Assembly: GCF_005239225.2 (NCBI RefSeq)
Contig: NC_133284.1
Span: 91,770 to 155,769, forward strand
Reading direction: 5' to 3'
Length of the DNA stretch: 64,000 nucleotides
DNA from: Populus alba
Lineage: Eukaryota; Streptophyta; Magnoliopsida; Malpighiales; Salicaceae
This document shows, piece after piece, positions 11,070-22,660 of this stretch (the first letter of the stretch is position 1; the number at the start of each line of letters is the position of its first letter). The translations under genes were made by a program, and so were the position numbers. A model generated the notes under the pieces. It had not been told where the DNA came from, ran no database searches, and saw nothing but the letters and a program-made list of their open reading frames with translations.

Positions 11070-11560
11070 TATTGTATTTATTTGTTATGGCTGTTTTTAT
11101 TGGCAGTTATGCATGGTAGGTTGTAGGCTTCCTTGTCCTTTCATGGTGCTCAGGGGTAGCTGGTGATGCATGGAGATGTTTGGTAGAGCTGATAGGATAT
11201 TTTAGCCTATGTTGATATTATGAATCTTTGTTCAGGGTTGGACGTGCATGGTCCCTCGTTTTTGCATGGGTGAGCAGTTGTCCACTGTTATTGGTTGTTA
11301 GTGTTTTCAATTTGCTTGGTTGTAATTTGGATGGTCCTCCTTTCTACATGGTGAAAGTAATTTGTGTCTTTTGCTTGGATGGCTAGCGTTATCTCTACAT
11401 GGTTGAGTTGTGTTTGCATGGCTTCTTCATTCTACATGGAAAAGATGTTGACTATCGGCTGGTTCCTCTGTCTTGGCTTGGCTGGCTGGTAGCTAGGTTG
11501 GCTTTATTTCTGTATGGATAAGTTTTGTCTCTGCATGGAAGAGTCAATGCATGTTATTGC
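10985..11560 (+). repeat. LINE 3' region with many dispersed CATGG motifs
   Basis: The T- and G-rich 3' untranslated part of the LINE has many CATGG or close variants (GCATGG, ACATGG, GTATGG, GGATGG), spaced about 20-50 bp apart, usually after a T-rich stretch. The spacing is irregular, so it is a degenerate repeat rather than a clean array. It ends about 200 bp before the poly(A) tail. Confidence 0.5.
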
Positions 11561-11772
11561 TCCTTGACTGGTGCTGATTTTCTGTATGTCTGTTACTGGC
11601 TTTTGGCTTTAGTTAATTATTTGATTTGGTGGTGGTTTGTAATGCTTTCCAATTGTCTTCTTATTTGTCTCTTAGGGAGCTTGTCCCTTTTTTTGTTCTT
11701 CTTGTATTTAATTCCTATTTTGTTGCCTTCAACTTTGTAACTTTTGATCTATAATATATTCTTACATTTGAT

Positions 11773-11787
11773 AAAAAAAAAAAAAAA
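11773..11787 (+). other. LINE poly(A) tail
   Basis: An uninterrupted A15 run follows CTTACATTTGAT. It marks the 3' end of the LINE insertion on the + strand. Confidence 0.75.
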
Positions 11788-11946
11788 CTAACTAAAAATC
11801 TTTAAAGAATAAAATAAAAGAAAGTGGAGAAATTAAATATAAAATCTACGATCACAAAAACTAAAAAATCTTTTAATGATTTTACGAGAAGACAATAGAA
11901 AATTTAGTTTTATGCTACTAATGGATGATCAGTACTAGAATACATA

Positions 11947-12040
11947 TGTTGAAGTGGTGGCATCAAAACTAGAGGTTATTATTAGTTATTTTTTAGTTTT
12001 ACTTATCAATTTATTATGGTATTTTCTTTATAAAGCTATG
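11947..12040 (+). repeat. Truncated 5' LTR of the old copia element
   Basis: Begins TGTTGAAG and is recognisably similar to the 3' LTR start at 29683 for about 90 bp. The match then ends and gag-like sequence follows soon after, so the rest of the LTR and the primer site seem to be deleted. Confidence 0.65.
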
Positions 12041-12089
12041 AGTAAAGAAGTCTTCACCATAATTATGGCTTGTCAAACTGTTAAAAAAA

Positions 12090-13790
12090 CATGAAACAAG
12101 TTAAAAGTTGAATTTCATGGTGATAAAAAAAGTCTAGAAAAATGCAAATTTTGAATTTCAAAAGACAGTTTAAAGGTCTGAAGATGAAGGAAACAGAGAT
12201 TGTCAAAGACTTCTAAAAAAATTCAAAGATTATGAATCAAATGAGGCTATTGGGGGGAGATTTTCCTTATTCAAGGATAGTAGAGAAGGTTCTAGTAAGT
12301 TTACCAAATAAATTTGAGCATAAAATTTCCTTTCTAGAAGACTCAAAAGATTTCTCATAAATGAGTCTTTAAGAGTTAGTAAATACATTACAAGTCGTAG
12401 AGCAATTAAGGCAAGCTTATAGATAAGAAGGCACAAGTAAAAGAGCCCTTATTGCAGTTTCAAAAGAAAGGAGTTAGGCAAAGAACTCTTATAGGAGAAA
12501 TCAAAAGGGAAAAACAAAAAAAAAATAAAAAGATTGACAATTAAATAACTGGTAACAAAGCAACTACACTGAAAGGAAAGAAAGGAGAGCACTTATCTTC
12601 TTTCAAATACCATCAGAAAACAAATCAACTTGAAGTTTATTGTTGGATCAAGAATGCACACGCAAAAAAATACAAGCAATTTAGCCACATTCAAAGATTT
12701 TGTAAGAACAAGGTAGAGAATTCAGAAGCTAAGGAAAAGCTTGTGTTCATGGCAATAATAGAAGAAGTGTGTATCACAACCAAGGTAAACAATTCATCAT
12801 GGCTTATTGATATTGGTTGTACTAATCACATAACTATAGATTAAAGTTTGTTCAAGGATTTTGTATAAAAGCTATTCGTTTAAAGTCAGAATTGGTAATG
12901 AAAACTATATGAACGTTGAGGGAAAAGGAATGGTCAAAGTACAAACTTTGTCATGTAAAAAATCTCTCAAAAACATTGTTTATGTACCTAAGATTAATCA
13001 GAATCTTATTAGTGTAGGACAACCAATTCAATTTGGTTACTCATTGTTTTTTAATGATGGAGTGTGTGACATTAAAGACAACTAAGGGGTATTATTGATC
13101 ACTATTAAAATGATGGATAAGAGTTTTAATGTTGATTGGAAAGAAGTCTATTTGTGTTCTAACACTATTGTTGAAAATGATTATGTTCTATAACACAAAA
13201 GGTTGGGGCATTTTAATTATGCAACTAGTTTACAGATGGCCTCTAGTTTACCAAAAATACAAAAACAAAATGACATTTGTAAAGCCTGTCATTTAGGAAA
13301 GCAGACCAGAAGTGTTTTTCTTGATAAAAGTTTTAGAGCTTTAGTAATACTTCAGTTAGTATACATAGATGTCTGTGACCTTATGCAAAATAAATTTTTG
13401 AATGGTTCAAAGTACTTTTCTCTATTTATTGATAATTATAGTAGGTATTGTTGGTTTTTTTTTTTTTTAATCCAAGGCTGATGTATTTGTTAAGTTTGTG
13501 AAGTTTAAGATACTAGTTAATGATATTGAGGTCTAATAATGGGTTTGAGTATACCTCTAGGTAGTTTGAGGGTTATTTGGTGAAAGAAATGATCAAACAT
13601 AAGTTGACAATACCCTATAATACAAATCAGAATGGGGTTAGTGGGAGGAGAGCTAGAACGTTGATGGAGATGGCAAGATGTTTGCTAAATGAGAAGAAAA
13701 CGCCATTAAAATTTTGGGTTGAGGCGGTGGTCATTATCAAAACCACAAAAATTAATTATGACTTTTCTTTCTTTTTAAAGACTTAATTTT
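12090..13790 (+). pseudogene. Old copia gag, protease and integrase remnant
   Basis: Broken frames follow copia order. A UBN2-type gag part has IVEKVLVSLPNKFEHKISF (about 12280-12330). A protease start reads SSWLIDIGCTNHIT near 12797-12838 (catalytic motif normally DSG, here DIG). Then come VRIGNENYMNVEGKG and VPKINQNLISVGQ (12861-13085), a GAG-pre-integrase block (GHFNYATSLQMASS), and integrase core pieces (ICKACHLGKQTR, LFIDNYSRYCW, YNTNQNGVSGRR; 13203-13786). Integrase stops near 13740-13790 where the next insertion begins. Stops in every domain make it dead. Confidence 0.8.
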
Positions 13791-14609
13791 TTTGTAACAC
13801 TATAGTAAAAGCCAGGTCAAACCTAGTAAAAATTATTCTAATTCTTCTTACAAGAAACTAAAAAAACAAAAGACTTGGGATTAATAAGAAAACTTAAATA
13901 AAATTAAAACTCTAAAAAAAAACACAAAATATAATTTAGTGTTTATATACTTGGCTCAAAGATATTGTCCATTCAACGAATTAGATTGATCATTGAATAA
14001 AATAAATATTCTTTTAATTTGAGCAAATACTAAAATTCCTTTAAGCAAGGAAAATAAAAAATATATCAAATTAATTAGAAAACATCCCTAATTAATTTCT
14101 TAACATTAATTAAATTAAGATTGAAAATCAATTTTTATATTTGGTGAAAAAAGCTTTAAGAACGAAAAACGATCAAGTATTTCAAGCTATCGTTAAAAAG
14201 CTTAACAATTTTTACCTATCTTATTCGTTTAACCTGCAAGTTAAATTAACCAAATTCACTCATTTTTCTTCCTTCTTGATTCAAATCAACAATTACAGAT
14301 TGAAAATTTATAAAAAAAAATGCCTACTACAGAAGCTATTCAAAAAGTTTGAATGAAAAACAATAGCTTGCATACCAAATTCAGGAAAAATAAGTACTTG
14401 AATGTCCAAAAATAAAGTTAGAAATTATTTCTTCTCACAATCTAACACAATAATGGAACAAAACTCCTTTAAACCTAAAGCCAAAGTTTAGTTGATAGCA
14501 ACTGCAAAGTTGAAAAATAGAGAAGAAAAAAAGGTTGCCTCCCTCTTGTTTCAACCATGTTTTGCTCTATTTATTATCTTCCTTAGCTACTGAATTTCTT
14601 CATGATTCT

Positions 14610-16473
14610 TGTCACACGTCACTTGCGCGGCGTTTAATGGTGATTTTTCATTTGTTTTGCTTGATTGGTTCTTTGGAGTCACCACCTAGTATTTTGGTCA
14701 CTAGAAATCCTAACTGGTCTTTCAAAGATTCTAAGGCAAGTGACTGGATGTGTAAAGGGAAGGTATTAGCACCCTTAGTACACCCTACCTAAGGTAAGCT
14801 ACTTAGTGTTTGGTTTGCTTTATAATTGATACGGTGTTGGTGTTTTCTAATCCCATCAGTTTTTCCTAGGTTTGATTCAAATTAAATTTATTATGATAGA
14901 AATCCAAGGAGATTCAATGTGCTTTAAAAGCTTATTTTTCTCTTAGTATTTCAAGAGCTTGTGACTCATAAATCGCAATGAGGAGGGACAAAAATTTAGA
15001 AATCTAATGAAATTCAGGGCGTTTTAAAAGCCTATTTTTGCCTCAGTATTTCATACTCTCACAACTCGTAAACCGTGGAGTAAAAAAAAAGGCTGGACTT
15101 TATTTCCAGGCTAAACCCGGTTACTAGCTCAAACTAATAACCGATTCTGACAGCAGGAGACCCGCGTAAACAGTTACTGGGGAATTGAAATTCACATGCA
15201 TAATAACATGTACAGTAACAAAGTGAATTAAATTCATGCATGCATAGGGACGAGAAGAGCTTACCTAGTGCAGGGACGAAGCTGGTGCTCGAGGATGAAG
15301 CTGGTGGGTGGTGTCGACCGGGATGGAATTGGTCTCATGGCTGGGCTGCTGTTTCGGTTAATACCTATTCCTATGGAAAAAAAGTTGCACCACTAGAGGA
15401 GAAGAAACTAGAGATGGAACGAAGTGACAAAGGCGTGCTGGTTGGTCTCTCTGGTTTTCGTCTGTTTATCTTATTTCCTTCTGCTCGTCCTTCATCTCAT
15501 TCATGTATGTCTTATCTCTATTGAGAAGAAATGGTTGCTACTGTTGTGGGGCTCGGTGGAGGCTGGTCTGAGGCTACATTGACAAAGAGGGCTGCTTCGA
15601 GTGTAAGGGAAGAATTGGCCAAGAGAGGGGAATGGCCAGAAGGGGGACTGGTTTTGGGTGCTCTCTCTCTCTCTCCCGTTCTTGTTCGAAAGAAATGGAA
15701 ATGAGTAGGTTGTTAGGAAGAGTGAGATGAGGAAATCGAGGAAGGTGGTTGGCTATGGATAAAAGGAGAAAAGGGTTCTCTATGGGAAGAAAAAGTGAGC
15801 GAGGAGATCTGGTTTTGGCCGGTTGCGAGAAGAGACTACTGATCTATGGCTGGATGAAGAGGGAAACCGAGAATTCTCAAAGGCCAAAGCAGGGGCTTTT
15901 CTGGTTTGGCTAAAGGGAGGAGATCCCGTGAAGGAGAGTAAGCTAGATGAAGGAGAGGGGCTGGTCTTTATGTAAAAAAAAAAAATCGCTAGGCCAAGGG
16001 TGGAGGAGCGGCTTGGCTTCGGTTGGGAGAAAAAAATAGGTTTAGGTTTTTCTTTTTTTTTTTGCGATAGCCCTGAATCTCTCTTTAAAAATTTTCCTAT
16101 ATAAGTTTTCTTCTTCCTCTTTATCATGGCTGGAGGTTCACTTATATAAAAAATCTCTACACGCGCTATTCAAGGAAATATTACAATAATTATTACAGAG
16201 ATTGTCTTCTATAATCAGCAACAAAAAAATCCTATAAATATGGTATTCTATATTGTAGAGATTGTCTTCCATAACTAGCGCGAATCAAATCATATAACTA
16301 TTATATTTTATATTGCAGTAATTGTATATGATTCAATAATTATCTCTTTTATATATTGCTTTTTTAATATTAGCCCTTGCTCTATGTTATTGCCATATGC
16401 AAACCTTTATTTTTTATTTTTTTTATTTTTTTGAAAATTTATCAAAACATGGGTAAAATATTGGGTAGCAACA
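14610..16473 (-). mobile_element. Probable solo LTR of a Ty3/gypsy family, - orientation
   Basis: This block interrupts copia integrase. Its left end starts TGTCACACGTCACTTG and its right end closes GGGTAGCAACA, giving TG..CA-type ends. The part 14680-14800 matches 26640-26760 closely (GAGTC(A/G)CCACCTAGTATT.., GGGAAGGTATTAG.ACCC.TAG..CACC), and 15240-15290 resembles 27345-27395, so it is a copy of the same LTR family as the right LTR of the gypsy derivative below. Two imperfect copies of an about 75-bp block lie at 14918-15075. A C/T-rich stretch and a (CT)n run occur near 15660. Left and right limits are my best reading; no clear target duplication was seen. Confidence 0.55.
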
Positions 16474-17019
16474 ATTTGTAGGCTAATTAAGGATCCTTAT
16501 GCTATGTAATTCCTTCCTTGTTTATCTGGTCCTCAGAGTTGGTTAAATCTCTCAGAATTTATTTTGAAAACAGACTATGTTGTTGTCATAACTCTATTGT
16601 AATTCCAACTCTGCTGTAAAATAAACTATGTTTCTGACTTGATTTCTTGCACTACCCGACAATCTTAGCTTTATTATTTCATTCGTTACATGTTAGAGGT
16701 TTGTTCTGCCTCTTTTTTGGATCCTAAAATAAACTATGTTTTTGGATTCTTTCATCGTTTCTATGTCAGACTTTCAACCTTTAATGGGATGCTCTGCACT
16801 TAAAAAAAAAAAAAAAAACATTTGCGTTAATAGCAAATATTTTATGAATTCCTTAAACTTTGTTGATTCTTCTACAAATTCTTAATATGCTTATTTATGC
16901 TTAAAACATAGTATAAAAACATATCATAAAAGGACTAAAAATATATTTATTGTATGTTTATCAAGCAGTGAACACAACATCCTTCCCTCTCAATCACATG
17001 GCCACAAAAGTTAAGACTT
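16474..17019. other. Unassigned AT-rich sequence between the LTR and copia fragment
   Basis: No domain is recognised. It has a partly repeated AAACTATGTTTxTG motif (near 16565, 16620 and 16730) and an A18 run at 16801. It may be the far end of the insertion or a part of copia integrase too decayed to read. Confidence 0.3.
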
Positions 17020-17404
17020 GTTATGTTTAAATGGTCTGCTAAGACTCTCAATTGAAAGATAAGACTTTCTATGAAATATGGTATGGTTTTAAACCTAATG
17101 TTAATCATTTAAATGTTTTTGGTAGCCCTTGATATGTTTTGTAACTTGAAGTTAAGAGGAGTAACCTTGATCAAATGGCAGATGTAGGAATTCTTATAGG
17201 CTATAACACTTAATATAAGGCCTATAAAATCTATGATTTGAAACTTAACAAGGTGGTGATTTTTAGAGATGTAAAATTTACAGAAAGTTCTACATCAAAC
17301 TGGAAAATTGTTTTAACTAAAGGGCCAAAATATAAGCAACAAAATGGAATGGATGATGGAAAGGATGATGATGTTGATGAAAAACCATTAAATGGGACAA
17401 GGTC
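17020..17404 (+). pseudogene. Old copia integrase C-terminal fragment
   Basis: Degraded translation reads YGMVLNLMLII*MFLVALDMF and a better frame gives a KPNVNHLKxFGS-like block, the usual copia sequence after the integrase core. Then ADVGILIGYNT*YKAYKIYD and KVVIFRDVKFTESS (17238-17330) correspond to the standard KCxFxGYSxxSKAYRxYN and SRDVxFDE blocks. It stops at 17404, where TGTAACAACC begins a new element. The copia reading resumes at 28188. Confidence 0.75.
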
Positions 17405-19520
17405 TGTAACAACCAGGCTGTACGACTAGATGTATTTATAAAATTTTAGCTTAGCATATAGTACCTTAGTTATCTTGTAATTAACCCTTTTGAAATGTTT
17501 AACACTTATTATGTTGTAATGTTTTCTTTGCATGTTAGTATTTATTTTTTCTTTTAAATTTTATGATATGATATGTGGACTATATTCATATTGAACTTAC
17601 TTGTAGGATATATATACAGTAACAGTCAAAGTCTAGACAGTAACGGTTGGACAGTAACAGTTCAATGTCTAGACAGTAAAGGTTGGACTGCAACAGTTCA
17701 ATGTCTAGACAGCAACGGTTGGACAGTAACAATTCAATGTTTGGACAGTAACAGTTGAACAATAACAGTTCAATGTCTAGTTCAATGTCTAGATAATAAT
17801 GGTTGAACAGTAACAATTTAATGCCTAGACAATAATGGTTGGACAGTAATAGTTGAATAGCAACAATTGGTATTGGAGACCTGGTATGGGTTTTAGGAAG
17901 AATTCAAAAGAGGTTGTTGATTGATTAGTACTTAAAAGTATAATTTTATCAAGGTTTTATATCATCATTTTGCACTTTAAGTATCAATAACTCCTTAATA
18001 AAAACATGTTTTACAATAAACAAGTCTGATACTATAAGATACCTTTAATTTATGGTAAATGTTCATCTTAAATGCTGGTCTATCACATAAATCAAATGAT
18101 TGATTGATGAGTTTAACTACTAAAATTTAAAAGACAAAAAAAAGGTCAAACTTAGAAAAGAGATGTTGATTCAGTCCGAACTGGAATACTATTCGGTCAT
18201 TGGGTCATATCTAGAGCTGTAGATCTTGGATTTAGGTCTGCTTTATATGGATGGAAAGTTAAGACATAGGCCTACAACTTTAATGTGGAATCCAAGATTT
18301 AAAAAAGGCCATTTTCAAGTCCAAATTATAGCAACAATGAAGAAGTCTGAATCTGTTCTGCAGCCCATACACTGTTCAATGTTCAGCCCATATCTCAAGT
18401 TCTAAAAGTTCAAATGACCTCAAATTTTTTTTTTTCTAGAAAGATAAGACAATTTTCTTGAACTTTCATGAGTATAGTTGGTACCAATTCTAATGTTAGC
18501 AATGACCTTTTGTTCAGACAAGAAGATAAGGATTTTCACCAAGTCAAAATATGGCTACCCACTCAACAATTAGTCATCAAATCAATAGTTCTAAATTTTA
18601 GCCTATAAAAGGAGGCATTTTCCATGCATTTAGGCATCTTGTTTTTCATATCAAGATCATGCTTTTTATTTCTTTCTTTATATTTTTGTAATGTTTAAGT
18701 TTTATTTCATGTTATATTTTCCTTAATCTCTTGTTTATGTTTTTCATTTCCTTTACTATACTTATATAATTTTGTTCTTATCTTCTTTATTTATATTTAT
18801 CTTCTTTATTATGTTTAGCTAAGTTTATTATGTCAGGTAAAAAGGTTACACTAATGGTGTAAGAATAAGTATAATATAAACTCAATATGGACTTCAATGT
18901 TTATATCCAAGAAAGTTTGTTATTAACATGTCTTATCTTTTTATCTTATTAATTCTTAATACCTTGCTTGTTAAATGGTTAATCTAGATTTGTGTTGTAT
19001 AACACTTGGTAGAACAAATGCTTGGCACTTTCATAGCCAACCGTATGGTATAACCTACACATGTGTTATGAAAGGAACTTGATTTGTTGTTAACATAAGT
19101 TAGCATCATGAATTCCTAAAAATATTTAAAAGTATGGTGTTACTTAAATAAGATAACTAATATGATCATGTTAAAAATTTATAATGAACTATTAAGAATA
19201 AATCATCTGATTGAATCTCCTTTGAGTGTGGTTTCCAATTTATTAATAAATAAAATGTATACTATATTTATTTCTAATACTATTAGTGGATCCTCTAACC
19301 GTGACAATTGTTTTATCATTATTTAATCATTACATCAATATCCCATAAAATTCTCATAAACTCTTTGTTTTATTAATATATATTATTTGTAATTTATATA
19401 GTTCACCTCCATATGGTTCGACCCCGGTTTTACCGCGTTATTTATTACTTTGACACTCCTGCACTTAGAATAAAACATCAATCTTTCGGTCGTTTCATTG
19501 ATGTTCAATAATTTATTGCA
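17405..19520 (+). mobile_element. Probable LTR and leader of a + strand Ty3/gypsy element
   Basis: It begins TGTAACAACCAGG exactly where copia sequence breaks off and ends near TTTATTGCA at 19520. It contains a minisatellite (17631-17870), a TATAAAAGG box at about 18603-18612, and near the end a CGACCCCGGTTTTACCGCG-like block followed by ACACTCCTGCACTTAG, a pattern I associate with the 3' part of some plant gypsy (Athila-like) LTRs. No second copy is present in the window, so the LTR claim is an inference from ends, promoter-like box and the gag that follows. Confidence 0.4.
17631..17870 (+). repeat. 36-bp minisatellite
   Basis: Units of 36 bp start at 17631, 17667, 17703 and 17739 with consensus GTCTAGACAGTAACGG then TTGGACAGTAACAGTTCAAT, followed by more diverged units to about 17870. 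Because 36 is a multiple of three the + frame stays open for 61 codons with a 12-residue period (CLDSNGWTVTVQ). The short frame and the LTR context argue against a real protein. Confidence 0.9.
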
Positions 19521-19840
19521 GGATGGTACATGCCCGCTAAGATATTAGAACAGATCTAACCTTTTCAGGGAGGGGTAATAGAGATATAGACTTTTCCAAA
19601 GGGCAAAAAAAGAGCCCTTTGGAAGATATTGCTTCACATGCACCAATAGTATCAACTCAAGCAGGGCATGAAGAATCAACGGGGCCTCAAATTTGAAAGG
19701 CACCAAGGCAAACAAGGGATGTTCAGCCGACCATGTCAGCCCCATGGGAACGAGTAGAGGATCCCCCTCCGACTACACCTGTAGGGCCATCTATTTCTTA
19801 TGTTGATCCGATGCTTCTAACCTAACTAGTCAAAGCAATA

Positions 19841-20868
19841 ATGGAGGGTATGGCTAATGTTGTTGCTCATATGTTAGCACCCTCACCTGCACCCGTCATA
19901 CCAACCATTTCAGAAGCAGCTACAACTACTAATGACATGGTACATCTAGTTCATTTGATGAGAAGTATAAGAGAAATGAGTTGTACACCCTACTCAGGTG
20001 AACAGGATGCTGAAGTGGCGAGAAGTTGGATTAGAAAGGTAGAGAAAACAATGATTCAAATTAAGATACCACATGATCTACGGGTAGATTGTGCTACTCA
20101 ATTACTATCAGATGGTGTTATGACTTGGTGGGAAACAATTCAATTGAGTAAAGCTATAGAAACCCTATCCTGGGATGATTTCAAGACAGAGTTTAAGAAT
20201 CAATATTACTCCAAATACCATTGGGAGATGAAGGAACATGAATTCCTAGCCTTGAGACAAGAGAGAATGTTAGTACTTGAGTACGAGAGATGATTTCATG
20301 ACCTTTCACTATTCGCACCATATTATGTCCCTTCAAAACAACACATGATAGAAAAGTTAAGGGATGGCTTCAGACAAGAATTGAAGCAGGGGTTGATTGC
20401 TTTACAATCCAAGAAAGTAAGGGAACTGATTGAAGCATCACAGGCTTTTGGAGGCTTGTATGGAAGAAGGCCAGCAAAGTCACAAAGGTGCAGGAAAACA
20501 AAAGGATATGGAATTTTTAGGCAGGACATCGCTTTCAAAGAAAGGTAGGGGTGAACAATTCCTTCAATTAAAAAAGAAGGGGGGACATCAAATAGCTTTC
20601 GACGAGATATTAATGGGAAGTCAGGAAGTGGTCAGACATGCTCCAGGGCTATAGCTGCACGGAGGGTTAATGATCAGAAGGAAATTATGTACCCTCGATG
20701 TGTTTAATATGAACAAAGACACCCTAGAAGTCATTTATTTTCTCCTGGACAATGCTATATATGCCGAGGAGAAGGTCATAAGTGGAAAACCTGCCAGTAC
20801 TTGGGAAGAGGATGTCATCACTGTGGTGAGAAATGTCACTTTAAAAGGGAATGCCCTTAGTTAAACAC
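19841..20868 (+). pseudogene. Ty3/gypsy gag remnant with two zinc knuckles
   Basis: The segment 19841-20293 encodes a retrotransposon gag domain (EQDAEVARSWIRKVEKTM, LLSDGVMTWWETIQ, DDFKTEFKNQYY), then after an in-frame stop FHDLSLFAPYYVPSKQHMIEKLRDG and GLIALQSKKVRELIEAS. In another frame at 20745-20862 two CX2CX4HX4C knuckles are visible: CYICRGEGHKWKTC and CHHCGEKCHFKREC. Protease, RT and integrase are missing because another LTR starts at 20869, four bases after the knuckle frame stops. The protein would package genomic RNA in a live element. Dead. Confidence 0.8.
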
Positions 20869-21843
20869 TGTAACAGCCTGGCCCAATCTGCCATATATTA
20901 TCCGCTTTAGGCCTTGCCACCCTCACAATTTTGTTCTTAGTGACGCGAGCCCACATCTCAGCCTGACGCCCCAAAACGCGTATGACAAGTTAGCAATCAG
21001 CACTACTAATAAGCCCAGCTACGAATCCTTTACCCACTGATGTGGGACCCAAACATTCTTTGTTTCTATTTTTCTTTCCCCATCCTTCCTCTTCCCCCCC
21101 CTATGTTCCTTTTTTTTTATCTCCCCCCTGTTTTCTTCCTTTCGTTCTTTGTGTCTCCTGGTTTTTGCCTCATTTTTCTTCGTGGTTCCTCTGTTTTTAT
21201 AGAGCCCAACCGGTGGTAACGGACGATATACAAAGGGATGACAACCATTAAAACGTCCATAACTGAAATGAATGGATGATTACTGCTACAACGCTTCTCC
21301 GCCTTTACTATTGAAAATGGACTTTAGTTAAAGGAGAAGAAGATAAACAGCGTTCTTTCAAATAGCGCCAATTTGAGATATAAAATGGCCATTTGTCTTT
21401 TGACCCATGAAGTTTTGTAATTAAGCCCCTGGTTAAACTATAATTGGACCTTTACATTTCCACGCCATTTTCAAGTCAGTCCCTGGATTTTAATTTTTGC
21501 AATTTTGACCCCAATTAAACCCCAAACTTTGATATTTCTTCAACTAAGTCCTTGAATAAATTAATTCCAAGTTCAATTAAGTCTAAAAACTTATCAATTC
21601 TCCAATTAAGCCCTTGATTTGATTAATTAAATTAATTCCAAGCTCAATTAAGTCTCAAAACTTATCAATTCTCCAATTAAACTATTAATTTGATTAATTA
21701 AACTAGTCAAGAGTTTAATTAAGTCCTTAAACTTCTAATTTAATGTTATATTCGCCCAAATTTCAATTTATTCCTTATTTTTTCCATTTCATATTTTTTT
21801 TGTTTTTTTTTAGTAAAATAGGAGTCAAGATTGGGTTATGACA
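20869..21843 (-). repeat. Left (3') LTR of the - strand gypsy derivative
   Basis: Begins on the + strand TGTAACAGCCTGG and ends GGGTTATGACA. The right 620 bp are closely similar to 27558-28187, including repeated AATTAAGTC-type motifs; the left 350 bp have no counterpart there. Confidence 0.6.
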
Positions 21844-22164
21844 GTTACCCCCTTTTTATAATATTTACGATGCAAAGACATTGGAAAATTTTGTTTTCTT
21901 TTGGCTTTGCGTAGTAAATTTATAAAGAAAAATGGACAAAACCTTTGACAATAGTAGATTGACAAACGACCTTCATAGAGAGATGTTAATATCGAAAAAT
22001 TAAGTCATTTAAAAGACGGCCAACCTTGTAAAGGAAAAAGAAATTACGATTCAAAGTAATTTGATTACTTGCCTAGTAGAAAATTACGAGGATTTTTTAT
22101 GATGGTCATATTGTAATGGGTTACCTGCCCAATGGAAAAATATGAAAATTCTTAAAGGGATGAC

Positions 22165-22660
22165 ATGATAAGGCTTGAAGGTGAACTATTCAGGAAATGG
22201 AAGCTCGAAGGAAATGAGGGCTCACATGCGAGCTTGAAAGGAAATGAAGGCTCGAGAGCACACTTAAAAAGAGGTAGGATTAGGAAACGCGCTACCTTGG
22301 ATGATCGAGGACTCGAAAACACACTCGAAGGAGATGAGGGCTTGAAGGCACACTTTGAAAGATGGTTGTGGGCTCGAAGGCGCACTCGAAGGAGATGAGG
22401 GCTCAAAGGCACACTAGAAAGAGATAGGGTGGAAAACACACTACCTGAAGGATGGTTAAGGGCTCGAGGGTGCACTTAAAAGGAGAAATGAGGGCTCGAA
22501 GACGCACTCAAAAGTAGATATGGTTAGGAAATGCACTACCATTAATGGTTGAGGGCTCGAAGGCGCACTAGAAAGGAAATAAGGGCTCGAATGTGCACTT
22601 AAAAGGAGGTAGGGTTAGGAAACGCACTACCTTTAATGGTCAAAGGCTTAAAGGTCCACT
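22165..22660. repeat. Higher-order minisatellite in the gypsy interior
   Basis: Two motifs alternate. Motif A is about 32 bp around GGGCTCGAAGGCGCACT with GAAATGA or GAGATGA on its left. Motif B is about 30 bp around GGTAGGGTTAGG with AAACGCACTACC, with complementary GGTAG and CTACC ends. The order is roughly A-A-B, repeated about four times with drift. No protein is credible on either strand. Confidence 0.8.

Larger units (their letters stand above)
2820..11787 (+). mobile_element. Decayed L1-type LINE retrotransposon, split by a later insertion
   Basis: The parts follow the plant LINE order on the + strand: a gag-like ORF1 with DUF4283 and CCHC knuckle (about 2880-4600), an endonuclease (4796-5275), reverse transcriptase (6023-6960), then after an interruption the rest of ORF2 with the zf-RVT domain (about 9957-10700), a long 3' region, and a terminal A15 run at 11773-11787. 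All reading frames carry stops and shifts. The left border is uncertain because LINEs are usually 5'-truncated; a start near 2820 is a guess. The sequence 6974-9956 is not part of the LINE. No target-site duplication was identified. Confidence 0.8.

Noticed and set aside
12230..12436. Open frame on the - strand in the old copia
   Set aside because: It is the shadow of the gag remnant that reads on the + strand.
15780..16127. Ser/Pro-rich open frame on the - strand
   Set aside because: It lies in an LTR with C/T-rich composition; no domain and no homologue that I recognise.
17573..17758. Repeat protein with a 12-residue period
   Set aside because: The open frame is just the consequence of a 36-bp tandem repeat; it has no clear start context and lies in an LTR-like region.
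22152..22475. Open frames over the A/B repeat array
   Set aside because: They arise from the repeat itself on both strands and contain no known fold.
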